A stretch of 64,000 nt of DNA from the NCBI GenBank assembly GCA_947685225.1, contig CANTUV010000062.1, forward strand, positions 11,552,501 to 11,616,500. The letters run 5' to 3'. Within the stretch, counting starts at the first letter, position 1; each line of letters starts with the position of its first letter. This document shows, piece after piece, positions 12,401 to 25,049 of the stretch. The stretch comes from Garcia nutans (Eukaryota; Streptophyta; Magnoliopsida; Malpighiales; Euphorbiaceae). The translations under genes were made by a program, and so were the position numbers. The notes beneath the pieces were generated by a model. The model worked only from the letters and a program-made list of their open reading frames with translations, was not told the origin of the DNA and did no database searches.

Positions 12401-14351
12401 ATTTTATCTTACTTTTTCTTTGTGCAATACCCATTGACTGTGCAGGAAGATGGTGAAAAGAGAGTAGAACTGAAATCAAATTTCCTATTTGAATATGATA
12501 AGAGTGTAACTAGCATCTCGCCCACAACTCATTTGAGTATTTCACTTCTCTATTTATTCATTGTTTTCTGTTTGCAATTTACAATGGTGCAATTCCTATT
12601 GCAGGTCGGAGCTGTTGTTGTTGGGATAGACCCATATATCAACTATTACAAGCTTCAGTAAGATATTCAAATTCCCCATTCCCTTATTTTGCTTTAGCAA
12701 GGTCTCTACATTTAACCCAGTCATCCGCCTAAAATTTTTAGTTATGGTCTCTTTGAAATATTGTATATTGTGCAAATGAAGTGAAATTAAAGGTTTTTAA
12801 ACTGTGTTGACCGTTGGATATCAGGGGATTAGAAAAAGATAATAATGGAACCTCTTTGCAACATTCATGAACCAACAAGTTCTTTTCTTGTTGATTTTCT
12901 TAGCTTGGTGTGGCACCCTGAGGTGGATCAAATATTTTATCATGAGTGATGATGCATCCTTTGACAATGGCTCTTAATCTTCTTTATTAATCTTCACAAA
13001 ACCTTTTGGAAAATTATAATGCCACTAAATTTAAACTTGCAAGCAATATTTTCCTGAAATAAGTGAATGGTTGGAGCATGGATATTAGCATACTCATAAA
13101 TTTTCCCGCATTCTGCTCTTTAACTGCCTCAAGGACTATGGCTTTCTCCTTTTCCATCATAGTATTGTCATAAGGGAACCTAGAATCCATCGGCACTGAC
13201 TGGTTTTCTGAGAGTCTGAGACAATGGAAACATTTCCATAAGGAATAAAATTAAAGAATAGGCATTAGAAGTTTTTACTCTGTACACCTGTAATATGATT
13301 TCCTACAGCTTGGATATTAACAAAGAAACAAGAAGTAGGAGTTGCTAGCTCTTAGACATTGTGCTTTAGTTTGAAAAAAAAAAGAAAGAAATTTTTAACA
13401 AATGAAAAATTTTCAGGATATCTAATGAAATGTGGAATGGGTTCTATTATATGTTTCTTAGCCAGTGGTCCAATAATTTTGCATCTTAACTGTATTTTTG
13501 TTCTATTATAGGTATGGAACCCTTTGCATACGTGAGAATCCAGGATGTCTATTTATTGCAACCAATCGTGATGCAGTGGGTCATATGACTGATTTGCAAG
13601 AGTGGCCTGGTAAGGAAACTGAGCTTACATGTGTGTTAAATGCTTGATAGTGGACCTCTAATTTCTTTTTCTGGCATTCAGGTGCGGGTTGTATGGTTGC
13701 TGCCATTTGTGGTTCAACTGAGAGGGAGCCAATCGTAGTTGGAAAGCCATCAACCTTCATGATGGAATTTTTATTAAAGAAGTAAGCTAATTTTATTCTG
13801 TTAGTTGGCCTAACATTCTTAGTGCATTATCTTTTATATAATTTTTGCATAGAGGCATTATATATTGGAGTTGCAGATTTTGAACTGACAATGTGATATT
13901 ACCGGAATTGCTTTAGTCCTAATGAAATAATAAAGGATTCCTGATTTCCCTTAAGACATATTTTTTGACGTGTGCAAATATTGTGGGAGATATTTTTTGG
14001 GCATTTTACATGTGCTTTATTTTCTGGTTAGCAGATTTCAAGTCAGTCCCTCCAAAATGTGTATGGTGGGTGATAGACTAGACACTGACATTTTATTTGG
14101 ACAAAATGCAGGCTGCAAAACTCTTCTTGTTCTTTCAGGTGCACTGTTTTCTGATCTCTCATGTTTTTTCAATTTCGGTTTTATTGACAACAGTGCTAAA
14201 ATTCTAAACATTTTAAAGATTTATGATGTTTCAAACTGCTAAAATTGCAGGTGTAACAAATCAATTGACTCTAGAAGACCCCTCGAACAATATCCAACCT
14301 GATTATTATACGAGTAAGGTCTCTGACTTCCTTGACTTACTGGGACCATAA
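9455..14351 (+). CDS. PGLP2: Phosphoglycolate phosphatase, cytosolic PGLP2 type
   Basis: HAD-superfamily phosphatase that hydrolyses 2-phosphoglycolate to glycolate; without a visible transit peptide it should be the cytosolic isoform rather than plastid PGLP1. I assign 11 exons: 9455-9548, 9642-9709, 9809-9901, 10606-10677, 11311-11382, 12446-12505, 12605-12657, 13512-13609, 13682-13781, 14035-14138, 14251-14351. They sum to 915 nt (304 aa plus stop), the family's usual length, and every junction keeps frame. Motif I is FDCDGVIW (nucleophile Asp29, Asp31), motif II VTNNSS (61-66), motif III Lys225 in VGKPS, motif IV MVGDRLDTDI (Asp250, Asp255). The C2 cap lies between, with GxDPxINYYKLQYG near 160-173. 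Intron 2 (9710-9808) starts with GC, the others with GT. Intron 3 carries a hAT MITE. The gene looks intact. A pyridoxal- or 4-nitrophenyl-phosphatase activity cannot be excluded from sequence. Confidence 0.93.
9948..10559. mobile_element. Non-autonomous hAT-type element in PGLP2 intron 3
   Basis: This 612-bp element is flanked by perfect 8-bp duplications TTATTTTG (9940-9947 and 10560-10567). Its termini are inverted: CAGGGATGAGCAT on the left and ATGCTCATCCCTA on the right, differing only at the first base. An 8-bp TSD with C/TAGGG ends is the hAT hallmark. Subterminal regions carry many copies of GCGGTTTGGG in both orientations, which could be transposase-binding repeats. The middle is AT-rich and non-coding. 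It lies wholly inside intron 3. Confidence 0.88.
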
Positions 14352-17300
14352 CTTCCATTTTTTCTGGCAAATTCACCATGCCAGTGGAGAATCTCTGAAC
14401 TAATCATTGATGGGCTTGTATACTTGCAATGCCTCGTACTGTCATTTTGATAAAATTAATTCCCACTCATTGAAATAAATTATGATGATGTAATTTTCTT
14501 AAAAATACATGTCAAATTCAAATAAATTAAAAATAAAGATGGAGAAATGGTTATACATCTACTATAGGTTGGAGCAAAAGCTTTGCCCTCTTATAAGACT
14601 TTCTTGCTGATATTTGATAAAATTGTATATGCCACTTTTCTGTAGAGCTCATTTAATCATTTGAAAGCTACCATTCTTATCAAACAAACAAAATTAAATT
14701 ACATTAGCATGGAAATCAAAATTTGTTTTATGAAATACTGCGTTATTTTATTTATAAATTAATAATATTAAATTATTATTTTATTAATAAATTTGACTTG
14801 TTTATTTTTTGATGGTTATTTCAAAAATAAAATATAATAATAAAGTTTCATGTATGTATATTATTTATAAAAATTTATATGATAGAATTACAGGCATATT
14901 TTTAAATATTATATTAATAAAAAAATGGTAATAGGATATCTAAAAGTTCATTTTTCAATATAAAAAAAATTAATTACTCATTATATATTTTTTTTTTCAT
15001 TTTTTTATGTGTATCAAAATGAGTATAATCATGTCTATTCATCATATGTATTTCATAGGTATAATTTTTAAGACTGATTTTGTGAGTATTATATTCTACT
15101 ACAATAGTTAATCTTTACGGATTAGAAAAGCAAAATTTGACATTTGTGTCTCTAAGTTTAATTTTATTAAATTACTAAGCACTTTATGGAATGCTTGTCC
15201 TTATCTTTGTCACCCTATGTCTATTTTGCAAAAGATACATGTAATTATTTATTCACTGTGATTGTGAATTGGCATCCAATTTTTGTCCCAACAGCCTTCA
15301 CTATTTTTCTAATATTTATTTCCTATTTGAATAGTGCAAATAATTCTATCTCCTAACATGGGTTTGAAATTGTTTCTGCAAGTTGATAGTGATGCTTCTG
15401 TTGTGCTGGTAATCAAATGTCTGAAAATAATTATTGCTTTATATGATTTAGATGTCAACAGTGTAATAGCATAGTTGTCCAAAACTTGGTGTGTAAGTGC
15501 GAGCAGCAATCTGGAGTAATTGCATCCCTTTTGTTTTTTGTTTTTAAAAATGAAGAATAATTCTTTTTTTTTTCAGGAAAAATATTGCTGATTTGTTTCC
15601 ATTTTCCACTAATTTTGAAAGGAAATTTTTCATATGCTTGTTGGAATGTGGTATTCTTCTAAGTACTCGCCAGATATTGATATTCTTTAGCATTTCATGT
15701 TGATATCATAGAATAACTTTGAGCTGCAAAATAAATTATAGAAAAAAAATAGTAATGTGAAATAATTTTTAATACATTTTTATTTTTATAGTACTTACCT
15801 CATTGTGAGTATGAAATAAGATTGTACATTAGTGCTTGCAACTTTGATGAATGTGCTTATTATAATTTCATATGGTAAAAAGGATGGAGTTTGTTTTGGT
15901 TGTGTTTTTTTTTTCCTCATTTTGTTAAATACACATTGGTAAAGGATAGGTTATCTCTTTATATATATATATATATATATATAATTGTTAGGCTATGGCT
16001 ATAGAATGGTTCGAATTTTTTTGCTTATAACTGTTATGCATCTTTCAAATTCTTTTGCTTTAATGGACTTAATTTCAATGTTATTGTAAATAAATAATAT
16101 TATCTATAACTATGCACATTTAATGGGCTAAGCAACAGAATTAAGTGTGTCTCAATTATTAGATGGGTCAACAAATAGGATTACTGGAAGCTAATAATGC
16201 TTTGAGAAGAAGGTAAATACGTATACGCCGTAAAGTCTATATTCTTGGGAATTTTGTTTAAATACATTCCAATAGCAGTGCATTTAAAATGAAGATAAAT
16301 TTGATTTGATATTACATTTGTTTCGTTATTTATTTTTTATAATTATAACCATATTCGAACCATTTTTTTTAAATGCACACCTATTTGTATGGATTCTCAT
16401 CAATAATATACCTAGTTTGCCTATTTGAATTTTGGAAAACCTCAAAATTTTCATCTTTAACTCTAATGTATCATAATCCCCATCCTTTATTTTTTAACTT
16501 CAAGCCTATAATGCTCATTTCATGGGGTTTTGAGTCCTGGCTTTGTCACTCATTGAACTTACTATTATTTTTTATCTATTTCTAAACTCACATTCTAGTG
16601 ATGAAAATTTTAAATTCTTAGCAGAGGTTTCAGATTTAAATTTGAAATAGTTAGCAAAGGTTTCATAGTCATGGCTGTGATCGTAGTTATTAAAATTGTT
16701 ATTTTATAAATTTTATTGAAATTTTATTCAATTAGTATATTAAAATTTAAGTATATAAAATATTAAATTTTTTTTTACTTTTTTGAAATATGAAAAAAAA
16801 AATTATGAAAATGTAATTGGATTCCATTGGTTTATTTCCTTCCTCATGCAAAATAATTGTGTTAGGGTTTTGTTATTATGAACCAAAAGAATTTAATGCC
16901 TATTCTTGGATTCTCCACCAAAACAACGCCAGTAGTCTCAGTCATACCACAGCCCTGAACCACAAATAGCATCCTGAATCAAAAGAAAAACCTTACTTCC
17001 AATTACTCGACAATTTATGAAATATGCACAGTTGCATCTTTTCATTTGAAGCATTAGCATTGATAAACACCGACAGCATCATTAATATATAAATTTACCA
17101 CTGAGTTACAGTCTTAACTCACATACAGGTTATCAGATTTAAGAGATTGATGGGAAAATTCAAAAGTTTGCATAAATTTAAGATTTTGAGAACAATAGGA
17201 CAACAGGCACAACCACAGCCAGCTAACATAGCACTATGACAATTTTGACAAAATTATGTTGTCATATCGCATTACTTTAGAAAAAAAATGAATGCTGAAA

Positions 17301-18206
17301 TGCAAGGAAATAAATAAATCGAAACGACAATATTAATATACGTCAATAATAACATGTTTCAGCTAAAAAGGAGAAGAAAAAGATTTGTCAAATGGGATTT
17401 TGGCTCCCCAAATTTGATTCTCATGTCTTCTTTCTCCGTGTCACCTAAAATGCTACAAGGTATTGAAAGGTAACATGATCAAATTATGACATACATGAGA
17501 AAGATTACCATATATAATACAGAATTCTCCACCAATTCTTTAAACAATTTGGAAGACCTCTGAGCTTTTAAAAATCTAGTTAAAGGAATGACACCTTATT
17601 CATCATTAAACTGAATCAAAAGCAAAATAGCAGGGAAGACATGCAACATGCCAAAAAAGGAGAAAACAACGACCAAAACTAAACTGTACATTCCTAAACA
17701 TTGCAAAATAAGCTATAATTCAAATATTTCTATATACATTGAGTGAACCTTAACTAAACTAAACTGTACTTTCCTAAACATTAAAACTCAGCTAACTTTA
17801 ATAATCTAGCCATCACAACTGGATGGATAAATAGCACAAGAATCTGAAGCGTCATAGATAGTTTCACTTCAACACTCAATTTTTCAAATCTATGGCATGT
17901 TTTCGAGAAGGCATAATGGAAATATGCAAACTAGGATGATCAGATGGGGAATTCCACAATGTAAGAGCAGCAATCAGAATTGGAAAATTACTGCCCACAT
18001 TCAGGATCAAGAACAACCAAATTAGCTTTGATACTTGTGATTATAATAATGAAAATTATGGAACAACAAAAAATAAGCACTAAAACAATATTTAGATTTA
18101 TGGAACTGCATATCGTTTTATGCTTTTGAAAAGGAAAAATGAAATAATAATGAAGATAATAAATAAAATATTGGTCATGTAATGGGTGCAATTTGATTGA
18201 GCTTAC
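14352..18206. other. Intergenic region between PGLP2 and the P450 pseudogene
   Basis: The first 150 bases should include the PGLP2 3'UTR; ATAAA-type polyadenylation signals occur near 14450-14480. The rest is AT-rich with a TA microsatellite at 15961-15983. Near 17680-17790 a short segment with AACTAAACTGTAC and TTCCTAAACATT is repeated about 80 bp apart. I recognise no gene and did not find the missing last exons of the P450. Confidence 0.5.
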
Positions 18207-19456
18207 TATCATTAGTTTTGCAATTCCATCTGCTGCTGGAATTTGGTTTAAAAAAAAATCGAAAACCTCAGTTCTTGCCAATCAGTATGGATTGCTAGAA
18301 GCAGGACAACCCATGAGAGCAATACGTTAGTTGTTTCTTGTCCGGCAACATAGAATGTTTTGCACTCATCAATCACTTCTTGTATCAAAATCCTTATGGA
18401 TTGGTCATCCTCATGACCGAGTCCAAGAAAATCATCTCTAAAGCTCTCTGCCTCTCCACCCATCATTTTATCTTCCCTCTTTTTAATTATTTCCAGAATG
18501 GAACTATGAATTTCATTTTCAAGCTTCTGTGCTTTGACATCATCATAACTTGTGAAAATCTTACTGTAACAAACGGACACGAAAGTGCATTATTTTAAAT
18601 AATATTGATCAAAAGAAAAGTATCATTGCTCAGAAATCTAAATTTTTGTTGAAGAAAATGGGAATGTAGTAAACAAACACTGCATCTTTTCCTTAAACCA
18701 AGTTTTTTTTTTTAAATAAGGATCACCACTCTTTTTTAACAAATGAAATTATTGCAGAAATATCTTGTGCAAAATCTCAATCTCCAACAATTTTATATTA
18801 GTTAGGATAACGGATTTACCTGATGCCAAGTAGCTTGACTCTGAAAGCATTTCTGCCTATTATGTTTGTTAACTTGGCTGACATATTAAAAACGTTCTTT
18901 CCGTCTATGTACCTACTTCCAAAAAAAGTCCTCGAAATCATTTCAGATGTCAATAATCTAAATTCTTCAACCACCTCAATCTCATTGCCTCGATGATTTT
19001 TCCACCTCTATAGCATCATCTCAAAGCTAGCAACCATAGCAGGAATCATATTCTGCAAAATCAGCCCCTTTACCAATGAGTAAAAACTTGCACAAATAGA
19101 ATTTTTCTATTAGAGTTTGAATACCATTGATTGAAAGCTCATTGATAATTTTATGCATTTTGAATTACCCTCCTTTACAAATAGAAAATTTTATTAACTT
19201 TTTTTTACTCAAGAACTGAATGGTGTTCGAACTCTACGAACATTGCTAACTAACAATGAACAAAAGATTATTATAGGTAATGTGCACTTTATTGCAAATA
19301 TAAACATTATCCAATTATATATATGATGACTTTAGAATCTTACTTTTAAGCTCTCGGAATGAAACGCATGATTGGCCAATTTCCTCATCTTAGACCATTT
19401 TTCGCCATTAGATGACGCAACTCCATCTCTTAATAATTTTCTAATATATAATTTTC
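18207..19456 (-). pseudogene. Cytochrome P450 fragment, CYP72 clan (CYP749A-like)
   Basis: Three internal exons remain: 19456-19346 (KLLRDG, KMRKLANHAFHSESLK), 19052-18830 (MIPAMVASFEMML, EFRLLTSEMISRTFFGS) and 18563-18207 (the I-helix oxygen-binding motif AGQETTN, LLAIHTDWQE, then DGIAKL). Their splice donors and acceptors are still recognisable and the exon 2-exon 3 junction stays in frame. Exon 2 has an in-frame TAG after MML. Exon 3 has a frameshift after DWQE (about 18258). The N-terminal membrane anchor exon and the C-terminal exons with the ExxR and heme-binding Cys motifs are absent. The TTN after AGQE and the TSEMISRTFFG block point to the CYP749/CYP72 group. This enzyme cannot work. 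Confidence 0.85.
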
Positions 19457-19828
19457 CTATCAAGCAAAAACCCAGAAAATTTTGATAGGAATTGAAATTT
19501 AAATCAAATAAAAATCTAGATTAGTAGCTCTTTAAAATTTGAGAAATCGCGAGAAAATGAGAAATTGTAGGAGAAATCGCGAAAGAGAAGTCAACAAAAA
19601 TTGAGAAATCGCGAGAAAATTAGAAATTATAGGATTGTAGGATTCTTGACAATAGCTGAGATGGCACCCTTGGGGAAGTTTTCTATTCCTTACACTATGC
19701 TTTTATATAGATATATAGATTCGTTTTTCCAGTTTTTCACTCTTCTCCACGATTTTTTTTTTCAGAAAATTGAAGATTTGCTTCTTGCTATGCCTAATGA
19801 GAGAAGGCAAATCAAAGTACTGTCCATA
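19457..19828. repeat. Short repeats GAGAAATCGCGA in DNA next to the Copia element
   Basis: GAGAAATCGCGA occurs three times (19541, 19571, 19603), twice as the longer GAGAAATCGCGAGAAAAT. The rest is ordinary AT-rich sequence. The P450's first exon is not found here. Confidence 0.4.
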
Positions 19829-20415
19829 TATTGAGAAATAAATATTATCACTCTATTTTTCTTAAACCAGATTAGTAGGAAAACGAAAAATAAATGAAGA
19901 ATAGTAACACGCAATTTGATAACGGAGTTCGGCCAATTATGCCTACGTCTCCGGAACTGCTGCAGACTTCTATTAAGGAGAAAAATACATTGTGTTTATA
20001 AACACTCACACCTCACACCCAATTATCCCCAAAAATTTTAACAGAAATATTTTTAAAGAAATTTCCTAATAGACGTGATCAAGAGTACAAAAATTACTTG
20101 ACTTAATTTTTGCTAGACCCACTCTGATCTTCCTCTCTATTAATTTTCTTTCCATTCTCTCTAATTTTCTCTCATATATAACAATGGCTAAAGAGTCATT
20201 TATATAAGAAAATTATAACATGTGAACATAATGGTTGGTGAGATTTGTCAAAGGTTAGGCATCTCTTTTACCTAAGTTAGGCACCTCCATTTTTTACCAC
20301 CATCACTTAAGTTAGACATCTCTATTTTTGACCAAAAAATACCTAAGTTAGGCACCTCTATTTTTTACTCAAAAAGTTACAACTCCATTTTATAGTTAGT
20401 AACATTTTATTAACA
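19829..20415 (-). repeat. 3' LTR of the Copia element
   Basis: 587 bp, close to the right-hand LTR. The terminal TGTTGG of the right copy is changed to TATTGA here. A minus-strand TATATAAA lies near 20203-20210. A 30-36 bp unit built around TTAGGCACCTC recurs near 20257-20365. The polypurine tract (plus-strand ATCTCCCACTTT, 20416-20427) abuts it. Confidence 0.9.
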
Positions 20416-20489
20416 ATCTCCCACTTTAAGACTAATTTCAATCTTTCTTCACACCTCGATCTATGCAACAGCTCTTCTACGATCTACTT

Positions 20490-23400
20490 CTACTGCAGGC
20501 CAACTGAAGCTGAACACAGCTTCAGTTTGTCAGTCGACACCGTCTTCGTTAACATGTCTGCTGAATTTTGAGTTCCACTGATCTTCTCAAGTTTCAAAAT
20601 CCCATCTTCCAGAAGTGACCGGATAAAGTGATATCGCAACTGTATGTGCTTCGTTTTGGCATGAAAAGACGGATTCTTTGCTAGATTTATGACACTTTGA
20701 CTGTCGCAATGCAAAACATTATTTTCTTGTTTCTTGCCTAGTTCTTCCAAGAAACTTTGGAGCCAGATCATCTCCTTTCTGGCTTCCGTGATAGCGACAT
20801 ATTCTGCTTCAGTTGTGGAGAGAGCAACTATCTTCTGTAGTTGAGAGGCCCAACTCACTGCGGTACCTCCTAGAGTATAGACATACCCTGTAGTGCTCTT
20901 TCTGACGTCAACATTTTCTGCTAAGTCAGCATCCACATAGCCTGCTAGTGTAGTGTCTTATCTGTTGTACCCCGAAGATATCTGAGGATCCACTTGACTG
21001 CTTCCCAGTGTACCTTGCCTAGATTATTCATGTACCTGCTAATAGCTTCCACTGCTTGAGCAATAACTGGCCTGGTACAAACCATGGCATATATCAAACT
21101 CCCAATTGTTGAGGCATATGGCACCTTTGCCATATGTGCACATTCCTCCTCCGTCTTCGGTGACTGTTCTTTGGAGAGTCTGAAATAAACACCTAAAGGT
21201 GTGCTCACTGGTTTAGCATCTTGCATGTTGAATCTGGCTAGTACTTTGGTGATGTACTCAACCTGTGACAACATCAAAGTCCCCGACTTCGTGTCTCTCT
21301 TGATCCTCATTCCAATAATCTGCTTTGCAGCACCCAGATCTTTTATTGCAAACTGCTTTGACAATTTCTGCTTTAAATTTTTAATCTCTTGCATGTTTGA
21401 ACCTGCAACGAGCATGTCATTAACGTATAACAATAAAATAATAAAGCTATTGTCAAACTTCTTAATGTAGCAACAATGATCTGCTTGACATCTTGTGAAA
21501 CCGCTGCTGCCCATAAAGCTATCAAACTTCCTGTACCACTATCTAGGAGCTTGTTTCAAACCATACAAACTTTTCTTCAACCTGCACACCAGATTTTTCT
21601 TGCCTGCCTTAATAAAGCCTTCTGGCTGCTTCATGTAGATTTCTTCCTCCAAATCTCCATGAAGAAATGTTGTCTTTACATATAACTGTTCAAGATGTAA
21701 ATTCTCTGCAGCTACTGTTTTCAACACCAGTCTGATTTTCATAAGCTTCACGACTGGAGAAAAAATTTCAGTATAGTCAACACCTTCCTTTTGCTGAAAA
21801 CCTTTTACAACCAACCTTGCTTTGTAGCGTCTACTCCCATCATGCTCTTCTTTGATCCTGTAAATCCACTTGTTGTGGAGTGCTTTCTTGCCTTATGGTA
21901 GTTCAGCTAATTTCCATGTCTGATTTGACATGAGTGAGTCCATCTCATCTTTCATGGCAGACTCCCACTTGACTGAATCTTTCACTTACATTGCTTCATC
22001 GTAGCACTCTGGTTCAGCGTTGTCTGTCAGCAACAAGTAATGCAAAGAAGGCGAGTAACGTTGGGTTTGTCTAGGAATTCTGGAGGAACGTCTCAATTCC
22101 GACATACTTGGCTTCTCTGCTTCAGGACTATTCTGAACATCATTTCCAGAAATCTCCTCGAACTCAGCAAATTCCTTATTTTCAGCATCTATCTTGGAGC
22201 TGCTTGATTTTGCTGTTAGCCTATCTTTGTACATCACATTCTCGTTGAATATGACATCTCGGCTTCTTACGATCATCTGATTTTTATAATCCCAAAACGG
22301 GTAACCGAACTCATCACCACCATATCCAACAAAGACACATTTTTTAGACTTGGCATCAAGTTTACTTCTTCTAGTAGAATCTATATGTATGAAAGAGATA
22401 CAACCAAACACTCTTAAGTGTGAAAGGTTTACCTCTTTTTTACTCTATGCTTCCTTTAGTATTTCACCATCCAGAGGTACTGAAGGCCCTCGGTTGTTAG
22501 GTAGGCCGTGGTGTTGACAGATTCAGCCTATAAATTCTTGGGTAAGTCGGCGTGTATCCTCATGCTTCTGGCACGTTCATTCAGAGTTCTGTTTATGCGC
22601 TCAGCTATGCCGTTTTGCTGCGGTGTCATAGGAACTATTTTTTCCATCTTGATTCCGCTGATTGCACAAAATTCTCTGAACTTTCTATCTCTGTACTCCC
22701 CTCCATTATCAGACCTCAATCGCTTGACTTTCAATCCAGTTTCATTTTTCACCATGGCTTTCCATTTTCTGAATGTATCAAAGACTTATGATTTCTTTTT
22801 CATAAAATGCACCCATACATTTCTCGTTGAATCATCAATGAAGGTGACGTAATACAATAAGCCTACAAGAGATGAAACTGGAGATGGTCCCCATATATCG
22901 GTATGTACCAACTAGAGCTTTTCTACCTGGGGTGTCTTGCCAGTTTTCGTGAAACTGACATTCTTTTGTTTTCCAAAGATGCAATCTTCACATAGACCGA
23001 CATCTACACTTTTAAGTTCTGGCAACTTTCCCTTTGATAGAAGTGCCTTCATCCCTTTCTCGCTCATATGGCCAAGCCTCTGGTGTCATAGATTTGAATC
23101 AGCATCCGCTATTGCGATGATGTTCTCTATGTTTGAGGTTACATAGAGAGTACCGGTCTTATTACCACGAGCAATGACAAGTGCTCCTTTGGTAATTTTT
23201 CATTCACAATCTGTGAAGGTCGTACAATAACCTTCTTCATCAAGTTGTCCCACAGAGATCAAATTTCTTTTGAGACCAAGAATATGTCTCACTCCTTGCA
23301 GGTTCCAGGCAGTTCCATTTGGCAACTTTAATTTGACATCTCCTTTTCCCATGATCTTTAAGGTTTCATCATCGGCTAGATGAACCTTCCCGAAATCACC

Positions 23401-24292
23401 ACTGACATAGTTCTCCATGATTTCTCGGCATGGAGTGGAGTGAAAAGATGCCCCTGAATCCAAGATCCATGATTCAATTGGACTGTTAATGCTTAGAATC
23501 ATAGCATCGCCTGCATCCTTGTTCACATTTACAGATTTCTGTGCGCCGGTATCTTTCTTCGGAGCTTGGCAATCCTTCTTAAAGTGACCCTTCTTGCCAC
23601 AATTATAACACTTGAAATCTTTCTTCCCCGATCTAGATTTGCCCCTTCTAGATCTTGATCTACTAGAGTCTGAATTTCTGTATGAAGTTCTCCCTCTAGA
23701 CTCCGTGTGTAGAGCTGAAGAGGTTGATGCTTCTCCTGATTCTCTTTGCCGAATTTTTTCACTCAATACCAAATCTCGTACATCGTCAAATTTTAATTTA
23801 GTATTTCCCGATGAAAACGGTAGCACTCCAACTGTCTGGTAGAGATGATAAGAGAATTAAAGCCCGAACTTCATCATCGAATTCAATTTCCACTGAACTC
23901 AACTGGGTTGTGACTGTGTTGAGTTCATTCAGATGTTGGGCCACCAATGCCCCTTTTGCCATTCGTAAATTAAATAACCGCCTCATCAAGTAAACTTTAT
24001 TTGCGGCCGATGTCTTTTTATACATGCTGGAGAGAGCCGCCATAAGATCCGCCGTGGTCTTTTCCTTGGCTATATTGAAAGCAACATTACGGGATAATGT
24101 TAGTCTAATAACTCCAAGGGCTTGTCTGTACAGAAGGTTCCAATCTTCTTCTTTCATGCCTTCTGGTTTCGTTTGTGAAAGAGGTTGATACAACTTTTTC
24201 TAATACAAATAATATTCAATCTGCATCTTCCAAAAGCCAAAGTCCGCACCATCGAACTTTTCAATTCTCACTTTTCTTTCGTCTGTGGCCAT
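20490..24292 (-). pseudogene. Copia gag-pol polyprotein, decayed
   Basis: Start ATG at 24292 (MATDERKVRIEKFDGADFGF). Gag runs to about 23560 with zinc knuckle CYNCGKKGHFKKDC (about 23610-23567). Protease has WILDSGASFHST (about 23460). Integrase has HQRLGHMSEKG-like HHCC, then DNGGEYRDRKF and TPQQNGIAERINRTLNERAR (about 22700-22560). RT has TTFLHGDLEEEIYMKQPEGF and a catalytic box YVND in place of YVDD (about 21420). RNase H (20936-20490) has STTEAEYVAI and CDSQSVINLAKN. Defects: TAG near 24205, a frame change near 23800-23826, stops after 23200, 22528, 21986 and 21539, and a frameshift near 20940. Order PR-IN-RT-RH fixes it as Ty1/Copia. It is not expressible as one protein. Confidence 0.93.
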
Positions 24293-24386
24293 CGCTCCCA
24301 CTTGAATCTGGATTCTCCAAAAAATTTTCGATAGTGAATAGTATCCCGTACAGATGATTAGTATTTTTGCCGGATTCCAAACCTTG

Positions 24387-24398
24387 GCTCTGATACCA
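24387..24398 (-). other. Copia primer-binding site
   Basis: Minus strand TGGTATCAGAGC, complementary to the 3' end of plant initiator tRNA-Met. It lies 2 bases inside the 5' LTR, where reverse transcription would be primed. Confidence 0.9.
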
Positions 24399-24400
24399 GT

Positions 24401-25022
24401 TGTTGGAAAATAAATATTATCACTCTATTTCCCTTAAACCAGATTAGCAGGAAAGCAAAAAATAAATGCGAAATAGTAACACGCAATTTGATAACGGAGT
24501 TCGATCAATTATGCCTACGTCTTCGGAGCTGCTGCAGACTTCTATTAAGGAGAAAAATACACCGTGTTTATAAACATTCACACCTTACACCCAATTATCC
24601 CTAAGAATTTTAACATAAATTCTTCGAAAGAAATTTCCTAATAGAAGTGATCAAGAGCACAAAAATTACTTGACTTAATTTTTGCTAGACCCGCTCTGAT
24701 CTTCCTCTCTATTAATTTTCTTTCTATTCTCTCTAATTTTCTCTCATATATAACAATGGCCAAAGGGCCATTTATATAGGAAAATTATAACATGTGAACA
24801 TAATAGTTGGTGAGATTTGTCAAAGGTTAGGCATCTCTTTTACCTAAGTTAGGCACCTCTATTTTTTACCACCATCACTTAAGTTAGACACCTCCATTTT
24901 TTACCACCATCACTTAAGTTAGGCATCTCCATTTTTGACCAAAAAATACCTAAGTCAGGCACTTCTATTTTTTACTCAAAAAATTACAACTCCATTTAAT
25001 GGTTACTGACATTTTATTAACA
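24401..25022 (-). repeat. 5' LTR of the Copia element
   Basis: 622 bp, bounded TGTTGG...TTAACA on the plus strand (TGTTAA...CCAACA as transcribed). It is about 35 bp longer than the other LTR because one ACTTAAGTTAG...TTTTTTACCACCATC unit is duplicated near 24868-24935. This happened after insertion, or the other copy lost a unit. Confidence 0.9.
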
Positions 25023-25049
25023 TCATGTTCTGTAGATGTACTAGCACCA

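Larger units (their letters stand above)
19829..25022 (-). mobile_element. Full-length but inactive Copia retrotransposon (Tnt1/Tork-like)
   Basis: Complete layout on the minus strand: 5' LTR (25022-24401), primer-binding site TGGTATCAGAGC, gag, protease, integrase, RT, RNase H, polypurine tract, 3' LTR (20415-19829). The flanking pentamers are CCATA (19824-19828) and TCATG (25023-25027), equal at three positions with transitions at the other two, so a degraded 5-bp TSD is plausible. Multiple stops and frameshifts show age. Confidence 0.93.

Noticed and set aside
17895..18180. Last exons of the P450
   Set aside because: Translations of this strand show no ExxR, PERF or heme-binding FxxGxRxC motif in any frame.
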